The notes: a model not told the origin generated them from the letters alone. Shown: positions 19,291 to 30,646, counted from the first letter of the stretch. The stretch is DNA of 64,000 nucleotides from Prorocentrum cordatum (GCA_963575745.1 CAUYUJ010000925.1:335101-399100), one strand, 5' to 3'. Program-made: numbers and translations.

Positions 19291-19480
19291 CCCCCCCCCT
19301 CCTCGTCTCCTCATCGGCTACACGCAACACGCTCCCCTCGACGGCATCTCTCGACGTGCTGTGCACCAGAACTCGCAGGACGGGCCCTTTCCCAAGTCCA
19401 TGCTCCGGTGTGGATCGTTAGCGCGCCTCGCCTTCGTGGGGCGTCGTGATCGTGGCGCGTGTTGCTCTGCTCGGGACCTG
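18950..19480. repeat. Direct repeat pair (about 160 bp)
   Basis: 18950-19110 and 19315-19475 share CTACACGC, CTCGACGGCA, GTGCTGTG, GGACCGTTAGCGC/GGATCGTTAGCGC and GTGTTGCTCTGCT in the same order. They are diverged copies of one segment. Confidence 0.6.
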
Positions 19481-19497
19481 CTTTCCTTACGCAGCGA

Positions 19498-19690
19498 CCA
19501 CCACCACACGCAAGAGTGACCTTGGGCAAGAATGGGCTCTGGTGCGCGGCTTCTGGGGCGGCGGGGGGGGGGGGGGGGAGCCCGACGCGCCCCAGGCGCG
19601 CCAGCCGCTGCCGTCGCATCGTTCTCTGCGCTCGGGGGGCACCAGAGGTCACTCCTGGCGGAGGGCCACCCCTCTGGGGAAACGAAGGGC
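19498..19690. repeat. Dispersed repeat (second copy at 40437-40590)
   Basis: Both copies start ACGCARGAGTGACC and share GCGCCAGCC, CACCARAGGTC and GGGCCAC in order. No coding motif. Confidence 0.55.
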
Positions 19691-19984
19691 ATGCCTGCTG
19701 GCACAACCCAAGGCTTCCCCCCCCGTAGAAGAACACATGGCGGGGGGCCGTGCTCTGCAGGTGCCGGCCTCGAGAGCTGCAGGCTTCGGCGTCCAGGACT
19801 GGACGTGCCCCGAGAAACTCTGGCGAGGCGGGAGGACAGAAGCAAATCCGCTCAGCAGCTGTCCCGGGACCCCCCCCGGGGCCCGCCGGGTGCAGCTTTT
19901 CGCCCTGGATCCGTCTGTGGCGGCCCTGGGGCCCGAAATCGGCACCCCGTGACGGAACAAAAATAACAAACACGTTCGAACGCT

Positions 19985-20205
19985 GAACCTCGAACACCCC
20001 TCACGAGGATCGTGGCCTCCGAGGGGGGAGCCGCAATCGACTACCCCCAAGAGCCCCCCAAGAGGCCCTGGGGGCCTCCAAAACGCCGCCAAGGAGCCCC
20101 AAGAGACTCCCAAGAGGTCCCCAAGAGGCCCCCAAGAGGCCCTAAAGAGGGCTCCAGGGCCGGCGGCATGAGCGAAGCGATTAAATATAACAAACGTGTT
20201 CGAAC
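19985..20205. repeat. Dispersed repeat of CCAAGAGGCC type (second copy 42556-42765)
   Basis: The two copies share ACGAGGATCGTGGCCTCCGA, then alternating CCCAAGAGGCC words, and end GGAATGAGCGAAGCGATTA or the close variant. Identity is high over about 200 bp. Confidence 0.8.
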
Positions 20206-20379
20206 GCTGAACCTCGAACTTCGCCCCACCCGTCCTGCGGGCCAGAACCAGACCCCCAGCCGGCTCCAACTGTGGGGCTCCTTTCGGGCCCCAGGGACCA
20301 TCAGAGAACGGCTCGGGATGCAAAGCTGACCTCGTGGAAGGGGCATCGTGGCAGAGTGCCCCTGCTCGGGCCAGGCGGT

Positions 20380-20760
20380 CCTAGGGAAGGAGGAGGAAGG
20401 AGAAGGAGGAGCAGGAGGGGGAGGACGAGGCCGAATCTTGGTTTGGGCACGTCGAGAGCAAGGCGGGGCCTTCCAGCAGCGAGAGATTTAGGGTAGGCCT
20501 GGACCGAGGAGGAGGAGAAGGAGGAGGAGGAGGGGGAGGAGGGGGAGGAGGAGGAGCAGCGCACGTCGCTGAGGAGGCGCGTGATCGAGGAGGGGGAGGC
20601 AGGAGGGAGCAGGGAGAAGGGGGAGGGACATGAAGAGGGGGAGGGAGGGGTGGGTGAGGGAGGGTGGGGTGGGGGGGAGAAGGGAGGGAGGATGAAGCAG
20701 GGATGAGGGAGCAGGGAGGACCGAGGTAGGAGGGAGGGAGGAGGGGGGAGTCGGAGGGAA
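20380..20760. repeat. GGAGGA purine tract
   Basis: Nearly pure A/G on the plus strand over 20490-20760. Open frames on either strand are Pro/Ser or Gly/Glu runs. Confidence 0.85.
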
Positions 20761-20769
20761 TTGAGGAGG

Positions 20770-21360
20770 GACAAGGAACATATATCGACGCGCCGTTTGC
20801 TCTCGACGCGCCCTAGCGGACGAAGCCGGCCCCGCGGCAAACACACGGAAACCCCTGCGCCCGGGGCGGCGTTTGTCGTGGTGGTCGCGGCGCCCTCTCA
20901 AAGAGGGAAAGCCCCGCGCCGGAACAAACGGCGCGACGACATATCCAGAGGAGCGGCTGGACCACAGCCATCCAGGAACCACCTCATTCTCAATCGCTTT
21001 TTGCCCGAGTCCATCTTCAGTTTTCACTCCTGACGGGCGTCTGGAGCCACGAAGTCTCGCGCATCTCATAAACATGTTCTTCGCATCTCTCGCTCTGATT
21101 CGTCGCACCTCTTCTCCCGAGGCAGCAGAATCCATTCCAGCCGCTGTGCCCGAGGCTCGCTGGCGATGTGCAGCGAAGCCTCTCTCGAGTCCTGCACACT
21201 GGCAGTTGGCATCGCATTTCATCTTAGCTCACGCGGGTGGGTGGGAATGGCGTGGGCTCTCAGATCACACTTGCACTTTTCTATGCCAGCGGACTGGTTG
21301 CGATACAGGATGATCACACTTGCACTTGTGCATGGCATCTTCTGGGTACCTGACCTTCAC
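20770..21360. other. Unassigned unique sequence
   Basis: A minus-strand frame (21222 down into the GGA tract) has mixed composition at its start (DAKNMFMRCARLRGSRRP) but no domain I recognise. GATCACACTTGCACTT is repeated near 21264 and 21311. Confidence 0.35.
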
Positions 21361-21397
21361 GGCCGCGCCACCTCCTCCACCTGGGGGACCCTCTGGA

Positions 21398-21502
21398 GAA
21401 GGAGGAGGAGGAGCAGGAGGAGGAGGAGGAGGAGGAGCAGGAGGGGGGGAGGAAAAGGAGGAGGATGACAGGAAGGGAGGGAGGAGAAAAGGGGAAAGGG
21501 GA
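21398..21502. repeat. GGA purine tract
   Basis: GGAGGAGGA runs on the plus strand. Confidence 0.85.
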
Positions 21503-21904
21503 TGAGCAGGAATGGCCGATGCGCTCCTGACCTGGCGGGACCCCGAACCAGGCTAAAGCCCCGTGAAATTCAAAGGCTCATGCGTCCATTTTCGGACGCG
21601 AGCGTTGACCAGCGGAAGCGCTCCTTCGGCCAAATCCCCGAGGGTCTCGGGGTCACGGGTTGCCTCAGGGTCGGAGCTCGCGATCCACCCCGTCTGGTCC
21701 CACCTGAGTACACGACTCGCAGGGCTGTCCCAAACTTGCTTTCCTGACCTGGTTGCCCCAAGAACGGCCTTGCTCAGCAACCGCCAAGGTTTCCATGCTC
21801 GTGGGGTGTCTCTGAGCATTGCTGCAGCAAGTGGGTAGAGACTAAGCAAGCAGGGGGAGGACAAGGAGGTGAAGGGGGAGCTGGACGGAAGAAGGGAGAC
21901 AACG

Positions 21905-22045
21905 AACGAACAAAGAATTGTCGAAAGTCCGCACGGGATTCGGGCGGCCCCGGAGGCGCCGCCAGGGGAGCCCAGCGCCGAAAAAAAAAAACCGTACGGA
22001 CCTCCGAAACTCTATGTTTATAGGGGTGTTCTTTGCTTCCTCTTC
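21905..22045. mobile_element. Degenerate MITE family A copy
   Basis: It shares GTCCGCACGG, GGCGCCGCCAGGG, CCCAGCGCCG, TACGGACCTCCGAAAC and a GAAGCAAA end (reverse complement) with the 271-469 element, in the same order. The arms are diverged and target duplications are not clear. Confidence 0.55.
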
Positions 22046-22165
22046 GTCTTCTTCGGGAGCAGGAGGGGGAGGAGGAGGAGGAGAAGGAGGAGGATGAGGA
22101 GGGGGAGGAGAAGGAGGAGGAGGAGATGGATAGGAGGAGGAGGAGGTGGAAGAAGATGATAAGGA
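22046..22165. repeat. GGA purine tract
   Basis: AGGAGGAGGA-rich on the plus strand. Confidence 0.8.
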
Positions 22166-22179
22166 CACTTCTCCGCCTT

Positions 22180-23025
22180 ACTCGGCACACCTACGGCGAC
22201 ATCGTACAGCACGACCAAACAAGCCGTCATCTCAGTATCATAATGGCTACACACATATGACTGGGCAACCAACATACACGACACAACACGGCTCCTACAG
22301 CACATCTGCAGTCAGAATGGCATGCCATACAGCACAAAAGACGACAAGGATTGCAGCCTCTCGTGATCCACATCAAGATCTACCGAACGCGACCACCAGC
22401 CAGAAGACACACTACAACCTACTCCAAAAGACGAGCGAGCTACACGACCGAACGCTTCGATCACACCAATCCAACAACCAGCAAGCACAACTGTACCAAC
22501 ACAGCAGCTACCAACACCACCAGAGTGATACGTAGCCCGATACCACTCCCACCAAGACTAAAGATCCCAGTGATCTGTCCACCACCCAAAGCAGCAGCAG
22601 CAGCAGCACAGCTCGGGCTCACCGATATACCAAGAACAGAGCTAGCACCAGACTTCTGCGACCCTCCCAATCTACCGTCGTCCAAAAACGCCACCGGCAA
22701 ACCTACAAGACGGTCAGACGGGCTCAACACCGATACCCCAACACGCAGGACATAGAGAAACACGATGCGTAAGGAGGACCGCAACGACAGGCGATCCCTG
22801 CAGCACTTGGACACAATTCGGAGCCACCTGCAGCAGTACCAACAACATCTGGAAGAAGTACGACAACGCAACACATGCAACACATATAAGCAGCAGCGCC
22901 ACGAAGTTGCGACAGCATTGGCAACACCGCCTATCTCCAAGCCTAAGTTCCCTACACCCGACCACACAGCTCCACCAACACCCCAACCAAGGCTCCCCAC
23001 CCGTTGGGCCGACGGTGGACATTAC
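22180..23025. other. A/C-rich strand-asymmetric block
   Basis: For about 840 bp the plus strand is rich in A and C and poor in G and T, unlike the neighbours. It is widely open on the plus strand; the last part (22765-23028) encodes a helical Gln-rich peptide (LQHLDTIRSHLQQYQQHLEE) and a Pro/Thr tail. Either a real low-complexity exon or a composition block. Confidence 0.45.
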
Positions 23026-23159
23026 TAGGGGTAGAACGCTGAGCTTTAGCTTTCGAGTCTCTGTTTTCTGCGCCTGCCAGGCTCAAGTTGTTTGTTGCTG
23101 ACCTAAGTCGGCCTTCTTTTCCACACCCGTGCTTCAGGCTCTGACCTTTCGTTTGCGCA

Positions 23160-23460
23160 ACGTCAACAAGGATGAGCAGGAGCTGGAGGAGCTGGAGAAG
23201 CTGGAGGAGTTGGAGGAGCTGGAAGAGGAGGACCCCGCCTCCAGCAGTGCGCATGCCCGGCGCCACTGCCAGCCCCGCGCGCACGCGGCGACCTGGGGAA
23301 CCCCCCCAATTGCGGACATCTCCACGACGGGGCCCTCCAGGAAGAGGAGGAGGAGGAGGAGGAGCAGGAGGAGGCGGAGTCGGAGTAGGAGAAGGAGGAG
23401 GAAGAGGAGTAGGAGGAGGAGGAGGAGGAGGAGGAGGAGGAGGAGGAGGAGCAGCAGGAA
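23160..23460. repeat. GAGCTGGAG and GGA tracts
   Basis: 23165-23240 repeats a 9-bp GAGCTGGAG/GAGAAGCTG unit (Glu-Leu-Glu on the plus strand); 23340-23456 is GGAGGA. A unique segment lies between. Confidence 0.8.
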
Positions 23461-23554
23461 CTCCGCCCCCCTGGGGAGCTGCGTCCCTGCAGCGTGGCCC
23501 TCACATGTCATGCCAACTTCTCGGACGCCCCCAAATCAGGGCGACGATATCTGC

Positions 23555-23645
23555 AGGCATATATTTTTATATATATATATAGACATATATATTTATATAT
23601 ATGTATATATAAATACGTGTATGTATATATGTATATACAAACACA
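23555..23645. repeat. TA-rich dinucleotide tract
   Basis: TATATA/ATGTATATA runs, an AT island in GC-rich surroundings. Confidence 0.8.
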
Positions 23646-23819
23646 AGAACCATCGCGCGCTCTTCGCGCGCGCTCAAGTTCAAGCTAGGCTTGATCGGCT
23701 AACTCATGTAATCTCATGTTGGTCGCTTCTTGCGTCCAGGGACTCCCTTGGAGGCCCTGCGCGAGCCTCGGAATTGTATAGAAGGGGAAGTGCGGAAACG
23801 CAGAAATCATTAATTTCCT

Positions 23820-25040
23820 TTAGGTATGCAACGATTTGGGGCCCTCAAAGGCTTCCTGGGTTTCTTTTTTAGGAGGTGAGGGGGGTCTGAATTGTGGCCT
23901 GTTGTGCAATAGTAGACCGGGGGCCCAACTTGAAAAAAGGAATTGTGAGGCTTCCTTTTTTTTTCCAGTTCCTCGGGGCTGTTCGGCGCTGTTTTTTGTT
24001 TGTGCCTCGCGGGTTTTGTTAGCCAGGCCCCTCAGGGGTGGGGGATCTTCTGGAACCCCTGGGGGTTCTGGAGGCCTCCTGGAGGCCTGAAGAGCCGTCG
24101 GAAGGGTGCCTCGTGCTGCGCGGGAGCGTGTTGGGCCGTTCTTTGCGTTGCGGGGGCTCCTTGGGGTCGTCTTGGGCTGTCCTTGGGCGTCTTGGGGTCC
24201 CCCGGGAAGCCGGGAGGCGCGGTACCGGCCAGATGTCAAGGGATGTGTAGGACCCGAGTAGAAGTTCCACTTTGAAAAAGAAGGGAATTCTTGGAATTCC
24301 CCTTTTTTCAGAATCCTCGATCTTTGAGGGTTGGAAGCGGGAAAACGTGAGAAGGCGAACAACATTGGAAAAACGATTGGAAATCAAGGATTCTACCCTT
24401 TGGGGGCTCTCTCGGGACGGCTCTCGCAGCTCTCTTGGGCTGTTCTTGGGGCCTCGTCGGGGTCTTTTGGGGCCTCTCAAGGATCGGGGGTGTGTTGGGG
24501 GCCTCTTGGTGGTCCCGGAGGCCTCTCGGAAGTCTCTGGAAGCCTCCTGCTCCCGCTCTTGGGCTCATCTTGGGCCTGTTCTGGGGTGGTCTGGGGCTGT
24601 CCTGGGCGCCTCTTCGGCAGTCTTGGAGCCTTCTTGGCCCGTCTTGGGGCCGTCCTGAGGGTCTATTGGGTGGTCTTGGGGCGGTCTTGGGGGCCTCTTC
24701 GGTGCTCTTGGACCATTGGAAGCTCGAAAACGAGAGAAGCCAAAAACATGGGGAACAAACAATGAACATCGACGATGTTGGCCTCTTCGGGCCGTCCTGG
24801 GAGGCCTCTCGGACCTCTCTTGGGGTCTCTTCGAGACCAACTGGGAGCCTCGAGAGCCATCGGAAGGCTGACTTGGGCTGCTTGGGAGCGTCTTGGACCA
24901 TCCTTTCGCATTCTGGGGGCTCCTGGGAGGCGTCTTGGGCCCTCCTGGGGCGCTGTGGAGGCTCCCCGGAAAGGCCGGGGGAGCGGTACCAGGAGCGTCC
25001 CCGAGATGTCACGGGGAGGTGTGGGACCCAGGGCCCGGGA
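23820..25040. repeat. CTTGGGGCC/GGCCTCTTGG repeat block with internal duplication
   Basis: Alternating words such as CTTGGGGCCGTC and GGAGGCCTCT fill 24050-25035. 24050-24260 and 24840-25035 are diverged copies (both contain GAGCCRTCGGAAGG, GGTACC and AGATGTCA). A GGAAGC..GAAAACG.GAGAAG word occurs at 24332 and 24718. The reverse orientation of the same family fills 61600-62360. Confidence 0.65.
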
Positions 25041-25084
25041 GGGGGCGGTATTTGTTCATTTATCTATATTTATAACTATGTATT

Positions 25085-25465
25085 TATTGAGTTATGTATC
25101 ATTACTATCATTATGATGCTGCTGGTTATTATTACTATTAGCATTACTATTACTGTTTTTTCTATTCGTATTGTTATCATGGTTACCTATTATTATTGTT
25201 GTTAGTACTGCCATTGTTATTGTTGTGGTTATTATTATTATCATTGTTCTTGTTTTCATTATTAATCGTATTAGTAATATCATCATTATTCGTAATAGTA
25301 CTACTATAATAAAAACGGGTGTCATTATTCGCATTAGTATCATCATCATTATTATTATTAGTATTATTATTGTTGTTATTACTATTGTTATTATAATTAT
25401 TATTATTAGTATTATTATTAGTATTGCTATTGTTGTTATTATTATTATTATTATTACTGCATAGA
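25085..25465. repeat. (ATT)n array
   Basis: Degenerate ATT/TTA triplets with interruptions (GTTGTT, CATCAT). Translations are Ile runs on one strand and Asn runs on the other. Confidence 0.9.
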
Positions 25466-25816
25466 TATAGATATATGTATGTAATCTCGCTCTCCCGCTC
25501 TCTCTTTCCACGGCCCCTGGCCAGGCCCATCCTGGGCCCAGACGTGGTGTACAGGCCCCTCTGGCTTGGCCAGGCGAGACAAATGGAATGATCCCAGGCC
25601 CAAGATCGGTCTGGCCATGGGGCTGTGGATATGTGGCTGGTCCCGGACACCCTGCACCCAAACATGTTGTCACCTCTGGGCGGCGCTTTTGAATGTCCGC
25701 CCTTTCCGCCAACCTTCCTCGGCTACACGCAAGAGTGACCCCGTCGCTCTCGTTGTCCTCGTCGTCGCACTCGTCCTTCTCCTGTTGTCGTAGAAGTTCT
25801 GCCAGAAGAGCAAGCG

Positions 25817-26202
25817 CTAGCCTATATGCATCTCTCTCTGATGCGCCTCGTAGTGGTTTGGGGCGGACAAGAGCGCTTTGATGGTTCCTGCTGGGCCCAT
25901 CGCATGAACCATCGCATCCTCGTTTTCGTGGTAGCGGTCACCGCTCATGTCCACTCGCGCCATCATGTCGTGGAACTTGTTGTGCGCGGGGTCCCTGAAT
26001 TTGGATATGGCCACGATGGCGAAGGCCCCTGTGGTTGCCTGCCCCAGGACGGCGACTCGGCGATCATGGCCTTGAGTAAGTCCAGCCCCTGGAGCGCGGC
26101 GTGCATGATGAAGATGGGCTCGTCCTGCTCGTCGTTCTCCTCGTCCTCCTCTCGTGGCCCTCGTAGCGCAGCGCCTGGCTGTCGGAGCCTTGCTCGCGGC
26201 AC
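25817..26202 (-). other. Unassigned minus-strand coding-like segment
   Basis: Two overlapping minus frames carry mixed, protein-like sequence: IFIMHAALQGLDLLKAM (about 26100) and AISKFRDPAHNKFHDMMAR followed by DRYHENEDAMVHAMGP (26014-25817). The second continues the first only after a phase change. There is no family I recognise; it could be an exon of the repeat-rich minus-strand gene whose WW-like domain lies at 26844-26933. Confidence 0.35.
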
Positions 26203-26259
26203 GGCGTGTTCCTGAATATTCGGCTAGTGGTCCTCAGGGCTGTGTCGGAGGCTCTAACT

Positions 26260-27960
26260 CAGCCTGTGGCCTCTGTGGCGTTGCCGTTGGCCCTCGTTGT
26301 CCAGCTTGCGGTCCTCGCAGCCCGGCGCGTGGCCCTCGTAGCTCGGCATGCCGACCTTGAAGCTTAGCTCGTGGCCCTCGCAGCTCGGGTGGCCAGACTG
26401 GTTGCCCTCGTGGCTCAACTGGTTGCCCTCGCAGCTCAGGTGGCCCTGGGGACTCTGCTGGTAGCCCTCGCAGCTCAGCTGGTTAGCCTCATAGTTCGGC
26501 TGGTGGCCGAGGTCGCTCAGGTTGCAGCCCTCGTAGTTAAGCTGTTGGTCCTCGCAGCTCAGCACTTGGTTCGGGTAGTTCAGGTGGCGCTGGTAATTCA
26601 GCTGGCGGCCTTCGAAATTATGCCGGCGGTTCTCGAAGCGCTTCCGGCAGTCCTTGAGGAGTAGGAGGTGGTTCTCGTAACTCGTATCTCTGCGCGCCCA
26701 GGTCGGCCGACGGGTGGTGCTATAAACTCTGCTCGGTGTCAGTGTAGCTCAGCTCGTGTATCTCGTAGTTCTGCTCTTGGCCCCGGTGGCTCAGCTGGCT
26801 TCTCGTGGCAGCTACGGAGGGGCAGTGCTGCGGACCTGGTGCGCGGCAGCTCCCGCGTCGTCATTTCCAAGACTGCGTGGTGGTAGAAGCGTCGCCCCTG
26901 CTTGTCCAGGTAGCTGTGCCAGCCAGGCGGCAAGGGGGCTGGTGCCAGTGGCTCTCGCAGTTCAGCTGATTGCCCCCGTAGTTCAGCCGGCGGTCGCTCA
27001 GCGCGTGGTCCCAGTTGCTCGGCAGATGGTTCTCGTATCTCAGCTGGTGGCTGTCCTTGCTCAGCAGGGGGCCCTTGTAGTGCAGCTCGTCGCCCTGGTA
27101 GCTCTGCGGGAGGCCCTCGTAGTTCTGCTTGTGGCTCGCGTAGCTCGGGTAGTGGCCCTAGTAGCTCTGCCAATGGCCCTCGTAGTTCAGCTGGTGGGTC
27201 TCGGACTTCTATTTCTGGCCCTTGCAGTTTAGCTCGTCACATTTGTCGCTCTGCAGCAGGCTCAGGTGGAACTTCCTGTAGTCCGTGAAACTCTGGTTGT
27301 TGCCCGCGTCGCAAAGCAGGTGGCCCTCGTAGCTGGCGTAGCTAAGCCTGTGGTCCTCTTAGCACAGCTGGCGCCTCCGGTAGCTCAGCTGGTGGTTCTC
27401 GTAGCTCAGCTGGCGGCCCTCCTAGCGCAGCAAGCGGCCCTCGTGGTTCAGCTGGTTGTCCTTGTAGTCCTGCCTTTGGCTTTCGCTCAGCAAGCGGTCC
27501 TCCTTGCTCAGCTTGTGGCTCTCTTGGTTCTACAGGTGGCTCTCGTAGCTCGGCAGGTGGACTTGAAGCTCTTCTGGTGACTGTCGTAGCTGTGCGTGTG
27601 GTCCTTGGGGTGCAGCTCGTGGTCCCCGAAGGTCGTCTGGTGGCCCTGGTAGCTCTGCCGGTGGCGGTCGTCGCTCTGCTCGTTGCCCTCGAAGCCCAGG
27701 TGGTGGCCCGAGTAGCTTTCCAGGTGGCCCTCGTATCGCTGCTTCTCTTATCTCAGCTCGCGGTCTTCGTCGCTCAGCTTGTGGCTCGCGTGGCTCTGCT
27801 GGTGGCTCCCGTAGCGCAGAAGGTGGGTCTGGAAGCTCTCCTGGTGGCTCTCGTAGCTGCGCGTGTGTTCATCGTAGTTCAGCTTTTGGTCCCCGAAGGT
27901 CGTCTGGCGTGTTCCACGTTCAGGGTGTCTCTGCAGTCCTGGCGGCCGTCGCAACTCTGC
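26260..27960. repeat. GTGGCCCTCGTAGCTCAGCT minisatellite
   Basis: About 1.7 kb of a degenerate 15-30 bp unit built from GTGGCCCTCG and TAGCTCAGCT. On the minus strand it reads as YEGHQLS-like or ELREPPAEL-like repeats, on the plus strand as VALVAQL-like. It is broken near 26844-26933 by a non-repeat segment encoding a WW-like domain (minus). Confidence 0.8.
26739..27173 (-). CDS. Pro/Glu-repeat protein fragment with a WW-like domain
   Basis: The minus frame carries about 75 residues of ELREP/AELRGPP repeats, then LPPGWHSYLDKQGRRFYHH and MTTRELPR at residues 81-111 (26844-26933), then more repeat. LPPGW, the GR-F-Y-H strand and the TT.ELP end are hallmarks of WW domains, small modules that bind proline-rich peptides. 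The second signature Trp is Arg here, so binding may be lost. No clear start or splice sites; it may be one exon of a longer gene or a relic in a minisatellite. Confidence 0.4.
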   Translation of the reverse strand: MAELLGPLPELREPQAELRGPPAELPGRRAALQGPPAEQGQPPAEIREPSAEQLGPRAERPPAELRGQSAELREPLAPAPLPPGWHSYLDKQGRRFYHHAVLEMTTRELPRTRSAALPLRSCHEKPAEPPGPRAELRDTRAELH

Positions 27961-28057
27961 GGCACGTCGAAATCCTTGGGGTCGTTGGAATACAAGTCGG
28001 TATCGCTATCGCAAAAAACAAACAAGTGTAACGGTGTTCGCCGTAGGCGGCGCGGCC

Positions 28058-28513
28058 TCAGTCGTTCCCGTCGCGGGCGGCACGGTCGTTGTTTGCCGTT
28101 ACATCCACGACGACGTACCCAATAATCCTTTCGGGCTGCTTGGTCGCGTCGTTCCTGGTGTCGGCCTTTGTGGCGTACTTGGTGTCGTAGTGGTGGTGGT
28201 ACTCGTCCTCGGGCTGCCTCTTACGCAGCTCTTTCTCGTACTTGGGCTGCCTGTTACGCAGCTCGCTTTCGCTCTGAAGCTGCCTGCTACGCAGCTCGTG
28301 CTTTGACGCTCTCTCGAAAGCGGTCGTAACCATGATGATGATGTCGTCGGGCCGAGACTGTATCCCATGCCGGACGTCATACCCCACTCGTTTTTCGGCC
28401 GCGTCCATTCGCGCCCATGAACTTCTTATGCGTGTATGGTCTCGGCATCCTTGCCAGTGCGTCCCCGCAGCAGTGGGTAAGTCTCGTGGCTGTCGCCTCA
28501 ACGCCGCGCACAC
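28058..28513 (-). CDS. Charged repeat protein fragment (hypothetical)
   Basis: A 151-codon minus frame has a mixed N terminus, then DDIIIMVTTAFERASKHELR and three to four ELRxRQ/SESELRNRQ-like repeats, then YHHHYDTKYATKADTRND and an end rich in Asp/Asn. The residue mix is more protein-like than the surrounding arrays, but no family is recognised. It lies upstream, in the minus sense, of the Pro/Glu repeat with the WW-like domain and might belong to the same transcription unit. Confidence 0.35.
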   Translation of the reverse strand: MCAALRRQPRDLPTAAGTHWQGCRDHTRIRSSWARMDAAEKRVGYDVRHGIQSRPDDIIIMVTTAFERASKHELRSRQLQSESELRNRQPKYEKELRKRQPEDEYHHHYDTKYATKADTRNDATKQPERIIGYVVVDVTANNDRAARDGND

Positions 28514-28860
28514 TCGTCTTACACATTTGCAACAGATTTATGGATTGAAAGCGGCTTGGATTCAAACTGTGTTTTTCGCCTGACCGCCGCGCACATTCGT
28601 TTCAAATACTTGCAACAGTTTCTCGGGTTGAGGACAGGTCGCTTTCAACATGTGGTTCTCGCCTTAGCACGGCGCGCACTCGTCTCAAAAGTTTGCAAAA
28701 CATGTTTTACGTGTTGAAACATGTGGCTCTCGCTTTAGCGACGCGCACATTCATTTGAAACGTTTGCAAACGTTTCACGCAGTGAGGGCGGTTCCTTTTC
28801 AAACCGCGGTTCTCTCCTTAGCGCCGCGCGCATTCGTTTCAAAACTGTTCAAGTATTTCG
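28493..28860. repeat. About 80-bp tandem repeat, five copies
   Basis: Copies start near 28493, 28576, 28659, 28740 and 28813 with TCGCCTTAGCGCCGCGCGCA-like sequence followed by CATTCGTTTCAAA and TTTGCAAC. Spacing is 73-83 bp. Confidence 0.75.
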
Positions 28861-29489
28861 CTCGTTCTCGTCGCTAACCATCCAACAATTGTTCTCTGGA
28901 GCGACTGAGGGCTGTCAGGGCGCAACAGTTGAGCTGATTCGCGGTGTTGAAGTCGCAGTAACGGTGTTCTGGCAATATTCTGGGTCGTCAAGACGCAAGA
29001 GTCGTGGCGTTGAAATCCTGAGAATACCGTCTCAGCGCGAGTCAAGATTTTCACACGGTTGTCCCCCAACGGGGTACTTCCCTCAGTGGGGATCCCCTCA
29101 CCTTGCAGGGGCCTATGAAAAGGAGGGGGAAAGGGTGTATTGCAACGTTGTTGACGAGTCTTGGGTTTGCACTGGTCCTCCTCTTCTTCTTCCTCCTCCT
29201 CCTTCTTTTCCTTCCTGTCCTCCCCCCCTCTCTTAAGCAGGCTGTTGGGCCACGCAGGCCCGCAGCGTCAGGTTTTCCGTCTCCTCCCTCCTCCTACCTG
29301 CGTGGCCTGCCGCTGCTCTGCCTGCCCCCCCCCCTCTCCGAAGAGGGAGGCCCTCCCGCCTCCCGCGGCGGGCCCATGGCCGCCGGGCCCAACCCCCCGG
29401 GGGGCCCCAGGGTGACCAGGGTGCCGCGCGTGATGGTGTTGGGGCGCACGCCCTGGCGGGGGCGGCGCGGCGCGGCGCCGCGGCGGGCC

Positions 29490-29608
29490 GCGAGGAGGAG
29501 GAGGAGGAAGGAGGGAGGAGGAGGAGGAGGAGGAGGAGGAGGAGGAGGAGGAGGAGGAGGAGGAGGAGGAGGAGGAGGAGGAGGAGGAGGAGGAGGAGGA
29601 GGAGGAGG
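29490..29608. repeat. (GGA)n array
   Basis: Over 100 bp of almost perfect GGA/GAG triplets. Confidence 0.95.
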
Positions 29609-30054
29609 TAAAGCTAACGCTAATGCGCAGTGGGAGCGGTGACGAAAAAACGGGCCCCGAGAGGGGCCTGCCTTGAAATCGAGCTGGGGAGTGCCCCTTC
29701 GAAAAGTACGGAAGCACCGGGTCCTCAGCTATTCGCTGTAGGCCGTTCTTGGACGCCCTGGGGATGTCTCTGAAAAGGCCAGGGGGCCCGTCGCGGGAGA
29801 GACCTCCCTCCCTGATTGCAAAAATACGAGGAAGAAGAGGGCAGACCAGGAATAGCCCTGCATGGGTGCCCCCGTCGCTGCCTAGGACACATGAGAAGGT
29901 GTAATAACGCCACTGCAGAACATGAGCGCCCAACTGCAGCGCTCGTCATCCGGCTCCCCCCACGTCCCCTCCCCCTCCCGCTCCCGCTACACCCCGGAGG
30001 AGGAAGACGCGGAGGAAGGGGCTGAACAACAACAGAAGAAACGGACGGGGCGTC

Positions 30055-30246
30055 GGAGAAAGGAGGAGGAGGAGGAGGACGAGGAGGAGGGGGCGGGAGG
30101 CAGAGGAGGGGAATAAAGAGGGGGCTGAACAGCAACACCAGAAGACGCACGAGGCGTCGGATAAGGGATATGACGGAGGATAAGGAGGAGGCGGAGGAGA
30201 AGAAAGAGGATGAGGAGGCATAATAAGTGGAGGAGGAGTAGGAGGA
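30055..30246. repeat. GGA purine tract
   Basis: GGAGGA-rich with short interruptions. A small plus-strand frame after it (30250-30441, EEHTFWEYSWAAVNGAVDAA) looks protein-like but is unassigned. Confidence 0.75.
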
Positions 30247-30646
30247 GGCGTGCCTCAGCAAAAAGGGGTCGAGCACTTCGCCATCCAGATGATCAAGGCT
30301 CACAAGAAGGAGGAGGACACCTCGCCAGAGGAACACACCTTCTGGGAATACAGCTGGGCTGCAGTCAACGGTGCAGTGGATGCGGCAAGGCAGCATGCTT
30401 TGCCAACGGCTACCCTGCTGCAACATCTACGTGATCGTTGACTGCGCTACCTCTAACAGGTAACGGTTGCAATCATATTGTGTGCAAGGGCGGCTGCGCC
30501 TCCTGCCGTGGGACGGGATGTACGACAGAAGAAATGCGAACATACGCATGCTCACCTTCAGGCAGATACTCGCCAAAAAGAAGACGACACTGGAGTATTT
30601 CAAAATGATGTCGATGAGTTCAACCAGTGGGCACACATTGGTATGG

